Under the pieces are notes generated by a model. It was not told the DNA's origin. It ran no database searches and saw only the letters and a list, made by a program, of their open reading frames with translations. Below, in pieces: positions 1 through 5,219 of a stretch of DNA of 10,198 bases. The position numbers were made by a program, and so were the translations under genes. This DNA is from Ruminococcus sp. (GTDB taxonomy: Bacteria; Bacillota; Clostridia; Oscillospirales; Acutalibacteraceae): NCBI GenBank assembly GCA_017502425.1, contig JAFVVB010000187.1:1-10198 (forward strand). Direction: 5' to 3'. The stretch's first letter is position 1, and every line of letters begins with the position of its first letter.

Positions 1-71
1 ATGCTACCGTTTGATTCACAAATCTTAGCAAGCTGAATGATTCTGTTGTCATTATTATTATTACGTGCCAT
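1..71 (-). CDS. Unidentified protein, N-terminal 23 codons only (runs off left edge)
   Basis: An ATG at 71 on the minus strand opens a frame with no stop to the window edge. The visible peptide begins MARNNNNDNRIIQLAKICES. It is preceded by a very strong ribosome site, GGGAGG (83-78), six bases from the ATG, and by a near-consensus promoter, so translation is well supported although only 23 residues are seen. The start is rich in Asn followed by a short amphipathic helix-like stretch. I do not recognise a family and assign no function. It lies downstream of cysK on the same strand but has its own promoter, so it need not be functionally tied to cysteine synthesis. Confidence 0.7.
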   Translation of the reverse strand, partial: MARNNNNDNRIIQLAKICESNGS

Positions 72-100
72 TTAGTACCTCCCAAGTGGCAATTTTAACT

Positions 101-129
101 ATTATATCGTTTTTTACGGTTTTAGTCAA
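101..129 (-). promoter_or_regulatory. Sigma-A promoter for the left-edge gene, overlapping the cysK stop codon
   Basis: On the minus strand TTGACT (129-124) is separated by exactly 17 bases from a perfect TATAAT (106-101). The -35 box covers the last codons and the first base of the stop codon of cysK. Transcription would begin near position 94, giving a leader of about 23 bases before the ATG at 71. Confidence 0.85.
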
Positions 130-1048
130 ACACACCGCTTGAAAGATACCTCTCACCTGTATCAGGAAGTACTACTGCAACCGTTAAATCCTCGTCACAA
201 CTCTTGAGAAACTTAGTAGCAGCACACAGCGCAGCTCCGGAAGAAATACCGACTAAAATTCCCTCAGTCTTTGCGATAAGCACAGTTGTAGCATACGCCT
301 CTTCGTCAGTTACCGTTATGATTTCATCAAAAATTTCGGCATCTAGTGTTTTCGGAATAAAATTAGCACCGATTCCCTGAATTTTATGTGGACCTGCCAC
401 ACCTTTTGATAATAGTGCAGATGATTGAGGCTCAACGGCAATTACTCGGATTTTATCATTTTTCTCTTTTAAGTACTTTCCTACTCCGGAAAGCGTACCT
501 CCTGTGCCTACCGCTGCAACGAAAGCGTCGATTTTGCCATCAGTCTGAGAGTAAAGTTCAGCGCCTGTTGAGATATAGTGAGCGTAAGGGTTAGCCATAT
601 TATCAAACTGGCCTAAAATAACCGCACCTTGCGTTTTATCTTTTATCTGCTGTGCTTTCTTTACCGCACCGTTCATACCGAGCTTACCGTCAGTGAGCAC
701 GATTTGGGCCCCATAAGCAGATAAAAGTTTTCTTCTTTCAACGCTCATGGTTTCAGGCATAGTGAGAATTACTTTATATCCTAAAGCGGTACCAACTGCC
801 GCTAAACCTATACCGGTATTTCCTGATGTAGGTTCAATGATAACGCTACCACTTTTAAGTATACCTTTGCTTTTAGCATCTTCTATCATCTGTAAAGCAA
901 CTCTGTCCTTAGCACTACCGCCGGGATTAAAGCACTCGAGCTTACATAAAAGTTCTCCTTTTTTCAGTCCGACATTTTCTTTATAGCGAGAAAACTTCAC
1001 TATCGGGGTATTTCCTATGGTTTCCATCACGTTTTCATATATTTTCAA
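122..1048 (-). CDS. cysK: Cysteine synthase A (O-acetylserine sulfhydrylase), PLP enzyme
   Basis: Makes L-cysteine from O-acetylserine and sulfide, a cytosolic fold-type II PLP enzyme. In the 308-residue form, the GNTP motif lies near residue 12, the PLP Schiff-base lysine is in NPGGSAKDR (Lys about 47), the substrate loop TSGNTG is at about 74-79, the phosphate-binding GTGGT at about 181-185, the SSG serine that contacts the PLP pyridine nitrogen at about 269, and the family C-terminus PDTGERYLS is present. Length is normal and nothing is missing. I chose the TTG at 1048 because AAAGGA (1063-1058) sits nine bases upstream and the protein then begins MKIYENVMETIGNTP as relatives do. An in-frame TTG at 1066 would add six residues but has no good ribosome site. 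It has its own promoter behind the fba terminator. No cysE or sulfate genes are visible nearby. Confidence 0.95.
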   Translation of the reverse strand: MKIYENVMETIGNTPIVKFSRYKENVGLKKGELLCKLECFNPGGSAKDRVALQMIEDAKSKGILKSGSVIIEPTSGNTGIGLAAVGTALGYKVILTMPETMSVERRKLLSAYGAQIVLTDGKLGMNGAVKKAQQIKDKTQGAVILGQFDNMANPYAHYISTGAELYSQTDGKIDAFVAAVGTGGTLSGVGKYLKEKNDKIRVIAVEPQSSALLSKGVAGPHKIQGIGANFIPKTLDAEIFDEIITVTDEEAYATTVLIAKTEGILVGISSGAALCAATKFLKSCDEDLTVAVVLPDTGERYLSSGVFD

Positions 1049-1057
1049 TACGCTCAG

Positions 1058-1063
1058 TCCTTT
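1058..1063 (-). promoter_or_regulatory. Ribosome binding site deciding the TTG start of cysK
   Basis: AAAGGA on the minus strand lies nine bases before the TTG at 1048. It lies inside the alternative frame opened by the TTG at 1066, which argues that the upstream TTG is not used. Confidence 0.7.
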
Positions 1064-1067
1064 CAAC

Positions 1068-1082
1068 TACCTATGTATAGTA
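1068..1082. promoter_or_regulatory. Imperfect dyad over the cysK transcription start, possible operator
   Basis: TACCTAT and ATAGTA face each other around a short centre at 1068-1082 (the right arm lacks one base relative to a perfect mirror). The element begins at the -10 box and would cover the start point, the usual place for a repressor site. No regulator can be named from the sequence. Confidence 0.3.
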
Positions 1083-1109
1083 TTTTACACAAAGCCGTTA
1101 GTTTTTCAA
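1082..1109 (-). promoter_or_regulatory. Probable sigma-A promoter of cysK
   Basis: On the minus strand TTGAAA (1109-1104) and TAAAAT (1087-1082) are 16 bases apart. The predicted start of transcription is about 30 bases upstream of the TTG start, leaving no room for a T-box or other riboswitch. An imperfect dyad directly follows the -10 box. Confidence 0.65.
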
Positions 1110-1144
1110 GTAAAGAGAAAAAAGTTAGGAAAAAATTCACACAT

Positions 1145-1170
1145 AAAAAGGGAGGGTATAACACCCTCCC
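1145..1170 (-). terminator. Rho-independent terminator of fba
   Basis: On the minus strand an 8-bp perfect stem GGGAGGGT / ACCCTCCC (1170-1163 with 1157-1150) closes a 5-base loop and is followed directly by TTTTT (1149-1145). It lies 30 bases after the fba stop and before the cysK promoter, separating the two transcription units. Confidence 0.92.
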
Positions 1171-1200
1171 AAAAGTTTACTATTCAGTAGTAACTTACTC

Positions 1201-2067
1201 TTAAGCCTTGTCAATTGAACCGAAAAGTTCCATCTTCTCTTTAACAGTAGCCTTGATAGCCTCAAAACCAGGAGCAAGTAACTTTCTTGGGTCAAATCCC
1301 TTACCAGCGAGATCTTTACCGTCTTCGATGTACTTTCTGGTAGCTTCAGCAAATGAAAGCTGACACTCTGTGTTAACGTTAATCTTAGAAACGCCTAAAG
1401 AGATAGCTCTCTGAATCATGTCAGCAGGGATACCTGTACCGCCGTGTAAAACGAGTGGCATATCGCCTGTTTTCTGCTGGATAGCATCGAGAGTCTCAAA
1501 TGAAAGACCAGCCCAGTTTTCAGGGTACTTACCGTGGATGTTACCAATACCTGCAGCGAGCATAGTGATGCCTAAATCAGCAATCATTTTGCACTCGTCA
1601 GGATCAGCACACTCACCAGCACCAACAACGCCGTCTTCCTCGCCGCCGATAGAACCAACCTCAGCTTCGAGTGAAAGACCTAACTTTTCACAGATACCAA
1701 CGAGCTCTTTAGTTTTCTCTACGTTCTCTTCGATAGAGTAGTGTGAACCGTCGAACATAACTGATGAGAAACCAGCTTCGATACAAGCTTTAGCACCATC
1801 ATATGAACCGTGGTCAAGGTGAAGAGCAACAGGAACAGTGATGTTTAACTCCTCGAGCATACCGTTAACCATACCAACGATAGTCTTGTAACCGCACATA
1901 TATTTACCGGCACCCTCAGAAACACCGAGGATAACAGGAGAGTTGTTCTCCTGAGCTGTGAGCAGGATAGCTTTAGTCCACTCAAGGTTATTGATGTTGA
2001 ACTGGCCTACTGCGTACTTACCAGCCTTTGCTTTTGTGAGCATTTCTTTTGCATTAACTAATGGCAT
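1201..2067 (-). CDS. fba: Class II fructose-1,6-bisphosphate aldolase
   Basis: Cleaves fructose-1,6-bisphosphate to dihydroxyacetone phosphate and glyceraldehyde-3-phosphate in glycolysis and runs in reverse in gluconeogenesis; a zinc-dependent cytosolic enzyme. The 288-residue protein shows the class II marks: HLDHGS with catalytic Asp85 and zinc ligand His86, EAEVGSIGGEED at 134-145, zinc-ligand histidines in IGNIHGKYP (178) and VLHGGTGIP (208), and KINVNTE at 228-234 for substrate and phosphate contacts. The start is the ATG at 2067, where TGGAGG lies seven bases upstream and the protein begins MPLVNAKEML like its relatives. A TTG at 2103 in the same frame lacks a ribosome site. It is monocistronic, with its own terminator. 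The mid part is close to clostridial FbaA-type enzymes; a tagatose- or ketose-bisphosphate aldolase of the same superfamily is a less likely alternative. Confidence 0.96.
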   Translation of the reverse strand: MPLVNAKEMLTKAKAGKYAVGQFNINNLEWTKAILLTAQENNSPVILGVSEGAGKYMCGYKTIVGMVNGMLEELNITVPVALHLDHGSYDGAKACIEAGFSSVMFDGSHYSIEENVEKTKELVGICEKLGLSLEAEVGSIGGEEDGVVGAGECADPDECKMIADLGITMLAAGIGNIHGKYPENWAGLSFETLDAIQQKTGDMPLVLHGGTGIPADMIQRAISLGVSKINVNTECQLSFAEATRKYIEDGKDLAGKGFDPRKLLAPGFEAIKATVKEKMELFGSIDKA

Positions 2068-2101
2068 TGTAATTCCTCCAAAATCAATGTATTTTATTCT
2101 C

Positions 2102-2120
2102 AATGAAAAACACTTTCATT
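2102..2120. repeat. Inverted repeat in the fba leader
   Basis: AATGAAA (2102-2108) and TTTCATT (2114-2120) form a perfect 7-bp arm pair around 5 bases. It falls at the beginning of the predicted fba transcript, about 35 bases before the start codon, so it could be a 5-prime hairpin or an operator. AT-rich arms make chance a real possibility. Confidence 0.35.
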
Positions 2121-2128
2121 CAGGATAT

Positions 2129-2134
2129 ATTATA
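2129..2134 (-). promoter_or_regulatory. Probable -10 box of fba
   Basis: A perfect TATAAT on the minus strand lies about 60 bases before the fba ATG. No convincing -35 hexamer is found 16-18 bases upstream, where the sequence is AT-rich, so only the -10 element is claimed. Confidence 0.5.
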
Positions 2135-2206
2135 CATCAAAGAATCAAAGAATAATATACTTTCAGGAAAAAAGCGGATTTTATAATCCAAAAATACATA
2201 TATTTA

Positions 2207-2235
2207 TTGTACATTTTTGTATGATAGTGTAAAAT
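2207..2235 (+). promoter_or_regulatory. Sigma-A-like promoter upstream of the ECF sigma gene
   Basis: TTGTAC (2207-2212) and TAAAAT (2230-2235) are 17 bases apart. Predicted start near 2242 leaves a leader of about 70 bases. It would give a basal level of the sigma/anti-sigma/dockerin transcript. Confidence 0.55.
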
Positions 2236-2266
2236 AGTAGCAAATATTAAAAATCCGTAGATAAAA

Positions 2267-2293
2267 TGAAACCAAAAGACTTTTTAAAACGTT
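2267..2293 (+). promoter_or_regulatory. Candidate ECF-sigma promoter (possible autoregulation)
   Basis: TGAAAC (2267-2272), a 17-base spacer and CGTT (2290-2293) resemble the TGAAAC-N16/17-CGT pattern recognised by Bacillus ECF sigmas such as SigW and SigM. The start of transcription would be near 2300, just before the ribosome site of the ECF gene. Autoregulation of ECF operons is common, but recognition by this particular sigma is inference. Confidence 0.45.
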
Positions 2294-2316
2294 TTAATAG
2301 TAGAGGGGGGATGAAT

Positions 2317-2805
2317 ATGGCTGACACTATGTATGCAGGGCTCAGTTTCGAGCAGGTAGTCAAAGCGTACAACCAGACCGTCGTATCGGTTTGCGTAATG
2401 AGACTGAAAAATATGAATGATGCCGAAGACTGCTTCCAGAACACCTTTGTCAGACTATATCAGAAATCTCCCGAGTTTTCCGACGAGGAGCATTTAAAAG
2501 CGTGGCTCATACGAGTTGCTATCAACGAATGCACTAGTTACATAAGGAAAAACCGACGCACGGTTTCTCTGAGCGAATGCAAAGAGCAGGCGGTAGAATT
2601 TCCGCACGATGACACGGATATTTCGTGGGCGCTGATGCAACTCGAAGATAAATACCGCGAAGTTTTATTCCTGTACTATATCGAAAAGTATAAGGTAAAC
2701 GAAATAGCGGATATCGTCGGCAGAAAACCTAATACGGTAAAAACTCTGCTATCGCGTGGCAGAGAAAAGCTAAGAACGATTTACGGAGGTGATTCAAGTG
2801 AATGA
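2317..2805 (+). CDS. ECF-type RNA polymerase sigma factor
   Basis: A 162-residue sigma-70 family protein with only regions 2 and 4, the ECF layout. Region 2 covers about 12-80, with the DAEDCFQNTFVRLY core-binding segment at 35-48 and the -10 recognition helix around WLIRVAINECTSYIRK (63-78). Region 4 covers about 104-155, with LEDKYREVLFLYYIE followed by the helix-turn-helix VNEIADIVGRKPNTVKTLLSRGREKL, which reads the -35 box. It would direct RNA polymerase to a small stress or envelope regulon. The gene overlaps the following anti-sigma gene, so the two are translationally coupled. The start is ATG 2317 (GAGG ten bases upstream) or ATG 2311 (four bases); an upstream ATG at 2266 has no ribosome site and lies in the candidate promoter. 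The ECF subgroup is not determined. Confidence 0.93.
   Translation: MADTMYAGLSFEQVVKAYNQTVVSVCVMRLKNMNDAEDCFQNTFVRLYQKSPEFSDEEHLKAWLIRVAINECTSYIRKNRRTVSLSECKEQAVEFPHDDTDISWALMQLEDKYREVLFLYYIEKYKVNEIADIVGRKPNTVKTLLSRGREKLRTIYGGDSSE
2785..2805 (+). promoter_or_regulatory. Coupling junction: ribosome site and GTG start inside the end of the sigma gene
   Basis: GGAGGT (2785-2790) lies within the sigma coding sequence, and the GTG start (2798) precedes the sigma TGA (2803-2805), overlapping it by eight bases. Such coupling keeps sigma and anti-sigma output matched. Confidence 0.8.
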
Positions 2806-3775
2806 TAAAAACTTTGACAGCCTGAAAAACCTCAAAGCTCCTGAAAAATGGATAGAAAACGCACTTAATATTCCTGATACTGTCGCTAAAAAACCTGCTG
2901 TGATTCCTTTCAGAATACACCGAACTTTAGCGTATGTAGCGTGTTTTGTGTTAGTGTGTGTACTAAGCTTTACCCTTTTTATCACCACTCACGATAACGC
3001 TACTCCTCCTGTCGATAGAAACTTTCCGACCGAAGAAAATGCTAAAGATGAAAGCTTAGAGATAGAAAACGACAGTAAAGACTCAAAAGAAGAAGAGAAA
3101 AAGAACTTTTTCGAAAAGGTATTCGATGAGTTATTTGACACGGACAAGAAAGAAAAAACCAGTAACGGTTTATCTTCCGTAGTAGAACAGGTAGAAAATG
3201 AGACTAAACCTAAACCAACCATAAAGCCTGAAAGCACCTCGCCTTCAGATAAAGAAGAGGCTATAAAACCTTCTACTAACACTCCATCTTCTACTGAGCC
3301 TTCTGAAAAGCCAACCGAAAAACCTACTGAAAAGCCGTCAGATGACGATGAGCAGGAAATTCCAACAGATGGTGCACCAGATACTGAGATACCTACTACT
3401 AAACCTCCTCAGAAGCCTACCGTCCCTGACGATAAGCCTGAGCCTTCTGTACCTCAAACACCGGGTGACAATACACCCGGCAACCCTGGTGAATCATCGG
3501 GTCCTGGCACTAATCAGACTTTCGTGACATTCACTATAATCGTCGACGACTACTATATTGACGCAGGAGAAACGGTGCTGTGTGCTGTGTATGACCCTAA
3601 CGGTATCGAAGTGTGTTCCTATCAGAACGCTAGCTTGTACAGAAGCGGTGGATATACATTCGCTACATTCAGCACGTATATAAATTCAGGTGCTGTATCA
3701 GGCAACTACACATGTCACTTTATCAACAGCTACTACCATTCTCTCGGTGTAGATACTCAGTACGTAAGTAACTGA
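2798..3775 (+). CDS. Single-pass membrane anti-sigma factor with stalk and extracellular sensor-like domain
   Basis: A 325-residue protein starting at GTG 2798, seven bases after GGAGGT and overlapping the sigma stop by eight bases; this arrangement and the topology make it the cognate anti-sigma. Residues 1-42 are cytoplasmic and contain a short helical segment LKAPEKWIENALNIP that could grip the sigma. Residues 43-62 form one transmembrane helix. Residues 64-135 are acidic and charged, 136-240 are rich in Pro, Lys, Thr, Ser and Glu with EKPT repeats, like a wall-spanning stalk. Residues 241-325 form a beta-rich domain with three Cys (262, 273, 306). The zinc anti-sigma motif HxxxCxxC is absent, so it is not a ZAS type. 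The layout recalls RsgI-like anti-sigmas that sense extracellular material, but no known carbohydrate-binding module is recognised. The ligand and the release mechanism (proteolysis or conformational) are unknown. Confidence 0.8.
   Translation: MNDKNFDSLKNLKAPEKWIENALNIPDTVAKKPAVIPFRIHRTLAYVACFVLVCVLSFTLFITTHDNATPPVDRNFPTEENAKDESLEIENDSKDSKEEEKKNFFEKVFDELFDTDKKEKTSNGLSSVVEQVENETKPKPTIKPESTSPSDKEEAIKPSTNTPSSTEPSEKPTEKPTEKPSDDDEQEIPTDGAPDTEIPTTKPPQKPTVPDDKPEPSVPQTPGDNTPGNPGESSGPGTNQTFVTFTIIVDDYYIDAGETVLCAVYDPNGIEVCSYQNASLYRSGGYTFATFSTYINSGAVSGNYTCHFINSYYHSLGVDTQYVSN
3305..3340 (+). repeat. Three 12-base units encoding EKPT/EKPT/EKPS in the anti-sigma stalk
   Basis: Three consecutive 12-base units encode Glu-Lys-Pro-Thr, Glu-Lys-Pro-Thr and Glu-Lys-Pro-Ser. 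The units differ at several third positions, so the repeat is held at protein level rather than being a fresh slippage expansion. Confidence 0.75.
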
Positions 3776-3806
3776 TTAAACTTTAATAGATTTAAGGAGA
3801 ACCAAA

Positions 3807-4709
3807 ATGAAAAAACACGTAAGAATTTTATCCGTATTAATGGCGTTAGTACTTTTATTATCGCTAAGCCTCGTTTCCGTTAGTGCCGTCAGAGCTCCCG
3901 TTACTTTCGGTAACGTCGACCATCAAAACGGCGTTGATGTTATGGACGCAACCATAATTCAGCGAACAGTAGCTAAGATTTCTGAGCTTAATGGCTATTC
4001 TGCGTTTGCGGCTGACGTTGATAACGACACAAATGTCACCATCCTTGATGCCACTATGATTCAGCAGTTTTTAGCAGGAATAATCACCGAGTTTCCTGCC
4101 GGTGTTTCTAGCTTTGTAGATGTGTACGCAGAAGCATTAATTTCTGATTACGGCTCAGGAAAAGCAAGAGTTGGCACTCCTGTCACATTCACAGCGTTAG
4201 CAACAGGTCACGCAGGCCCGCTGATGTATGAATTTTACGTAAACGACGAAGTCGTAAGAGAATACAGTACTGACAACACCTATGTTCACGATTTTGAAGA
4301 ACCAGGTAGCTATGAAGTATACTACTTAGTTAAAAACAGAGCAGGCATCGAGGTAGGAGAAGGTATGATTCTCGAAGTTACTGAACCGATGGATATAGGC
4401 TGGGTTAATATCCCTTCTGTTTATCACAAAGGCTTTTACGATTCACTCGTAACATTCGAAGCAATCGCTAAAGACGGTTTAGAGCCATATGAATTTTCTT
4501 TTGCTCTATATGATATAACAAAAGCAAAAGAAAACGAATTTGGTACACTGGTAGAACAAAGTGATTTTAGCGAGAGTAACTCCTTTACTCTTTCAGAATA
4601 TCTCACCGACTACAACGAATATACTCTTTATGTAACAGTAAGAGACTCAAACGGCCAAACAGATACCACCACTCTCACTTTCACATATATGACACCACCT
4701 CCAGCATAA
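3807..4709 (+). CDS. Secreted protein with N-terminal dockerin type I domain and two Ig-like repeats
   Basis: A 300-residue exported protein. Residues 1-27 are a signal peptide (basic start, long Leu-rich core, cleavage near VSA). Residues about 35-95 are a type I dockerin with two calcium-loop repeats: GNVDHQNGVDVMDATIIQ at 35-52 and ADVDNDTNVTILDATMIQ at 69-86, each followed by the usual helix. In loop 1 the usual Asp/Asn positions carry Asn, Asp and Gln, a somewhat degenerate set; loop 2 is closer to consensus. Residues about 104-192 and 198-296 look like two related Ig/PKD-like beta domains (VTF...A near the start, then Y-x-V/L-Y near the end). No catalytic domain, sortase motif or transmembrane anchor is present. 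AAGGAG seven bases before the ATG fixes the start, 31 bases after the anti-sigma gene. Dockerins bind cohesins, so attachment to a scaffoldin is likely but no cohesin is in view. Confidence 0.85.
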   Translation: MKKHVRILSVLMALVLLLSLSLVSVSAVRAPVTFGNVDHQNGVDVMDATIIQRTVAKISELNGYSAFAADVDNDTNVTILDATMIQQFLAGIITEFPAGVSSFVDVYAEALISDYGSGKARVGTPVTFTALATGHAGPLMYEFYVNDEVVREYSTDNTYVHDFEEPGSYEVYYLVKNRAGIEVGEGMILEVTEPMDIGWVNIPSVYHKGFYDSLVTFEAIAKDGLEPYEFSFALYDITKAKENEFGTLVEQSDFSESNSFTLSEYLTDYNEYTLYVTVRDSNGQTDTTTLTFTYMTPPPA

Positions 4710-4769
4710 TTTAAGCATATAATATTGCAGACTCCCCTCTGCAAATCTAATATTTCATCCCCACAAAGG

Positions 4770-4808
4770 CTACTGGCTCCGTTTTTGTGAGCCAGTAGTT
4801 CTTTTTTT
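4770..4808 (+). terminator. Terminator of the sigma/anti-sigma/dockerin operon
   Basis: A 10-bp perfect stem CTACTGGCTC (4770-4779) / GAGCCAGTAG (4789-4798) with a 9-base loop is followed by TTC and seven T residues. It ends 60-100 bases after the dockerin gene and just before the promoter of the next operon. Confidence 0.93.
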
Positions 4809-4810
4809 GC

Positions 4811-4839
4811 TTGATAAAATCTGAGTATAGTATTATAAT
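4811..4839 (+). promoter_or_regulatory. Sigma-A promoter of the MIF-yjbQ-ddl-murF-xth operon
   Basis: TTGATA (4811-4816) and a perfect TATAAT (4834-4839) are 17 bases apart. Transcription should start near 4846, leaving a leader of about 23 bases. It begins only two bases after the T-tract of the preceding terminator. The next clear terminator is at 8891-8928, so this promoter may serve all five genes. Confidence 0.85.
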
Positions 4840-4868
4840 AATTCCATATATGTTATGGAGGGATAAAT

Positions 4869-5210
4869 ATGCCATTTATCGATGCTAAATTTTCAACACC
4901 TGTAACCGATGCGCAGGAAGAAACTATTAAACGACGTTTAGGCGAAGCTATCACACTCATTGGTAAAAGCGAAGCATACCTGATGGTACAAATTCAGGAT
5001 AACTGTAAACTATACTTCAAGGGAAACAAAGACGATAACAGTGCGTTTTTCGAAGTCAAGCTACTCGGTAAATCCACTAAGGAAAACTACGAAAAGCTGA
5101 CTCAAAGACTGTGCGAAATTGCATCAGATGAGCTTTCTATTCCATCAAACCGCGTTTACGTTAAATTTGAAGAAGTAGAATACTGGGGTTATGACTCCTT
5201 TGTATTTTAA
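4869..5210 (+). CDS. MIF-family tautomerase (macrophage migration inhibitory factor homologue)
   Basis: A 113-residue member of the tautomerase superfamily, MIF branch. After removal of Met the N-terminus is Pro, the catalytic base of the family. Counting from that Pro, Lys32 sits in GKSEAYLMVQI just as Lys32 does in animal MIF, and NRVYVKF near the C-terminus matches the DRVYINY segment that holds MIF Tyr95; MIF Asn97 is replaced by Lys. The C-terminal YWGYDSFVF corresponds to the VGWNNSTFA end. Length is almost the same as animal MIF (about 114). The CxxC redox motif of animal MIF is absent. Likely activity is keto-enol tautomerisation of phenylpyruvate-like substrates in a homotrimer; the physiological substrate in bacteria is not known. 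GGAGGG six bases before the ATG supports the start. It leads an operon with yjbQ, ddl, murF and an exonuclease gene. No signal peptide is present. Confidence 0.88.
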   Translation: MPFIDAKFSTPVTDAQEETIKRRLGEAITLIGKSEAYLMVQIQDNCKLYFKGNKDDNSAFFEVKLLGKSTKENYEKLTQRLCEIASDELSIPSNRVYVKFEEVEYWGYDSFVF

Positions 5211-5219
5211 GAGGTAGAT

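Noticed and set aside
388..986. Plus-strand open frames (68 and 79 codons) across cysK
   Set aside because: They are antisense to a gene with all family motifs, have no ribosome sites, and encode low-complexity peptides resembling no family.
1137..1352. 71-codon minus-strand frame overlapping the end of fba and its terminator
   Set aside because: Runs through the fba terminator hairpin in another frame of fba, with no start signal.
1418..1741. 107-codon plus-strand frame over fba
   Set aside because: Rich in Pro and Ser from antisense reading of a codon-biased gene; no ribosome site or promoter.
2068..2103. Upstream TTG start for fba at 2103
   Set aside because: Lacks a ribosome site, while TGGAGG stands before the ATG at 2067, where relatives begin.
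2176..2189. Inverted repeat GGATT-TTAT-AATCC in the fba/sigma gap
   Set aside because: Five base pairs in AT-rich DNA is expected by chance and it is not aligned with any promoter.
2266..2316. Upstream ATG start for the ECF sigma gene
   Set aside because: No ribosome site, an atypical basic extension, and overlap with the candidate ECF promoter; the GAGG-rich site serves 2311/2317.
2789..2797. GTG at 2789 as start of the anti-sigma gene
   Set aside because: It lies inside the ribosome site itself; the GTG at 2798 has correct spacing.
2989..3282. 97-codon minus-strand frame over the anti-sigma stalk
   Set aside because: Ser/Phe-rich antisense shadow of the Lys/Glu-rich coding sequence.
4726..4743. 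Small perfect hairpin TGCAGA / TCTGCA between the dockerin gene and its terminator
   Set aside because: Six base pairs and no T-tract; the strong terminator follows 27 bases later. Perhaps an RNA end-stabilising structure, but chance is as likely.
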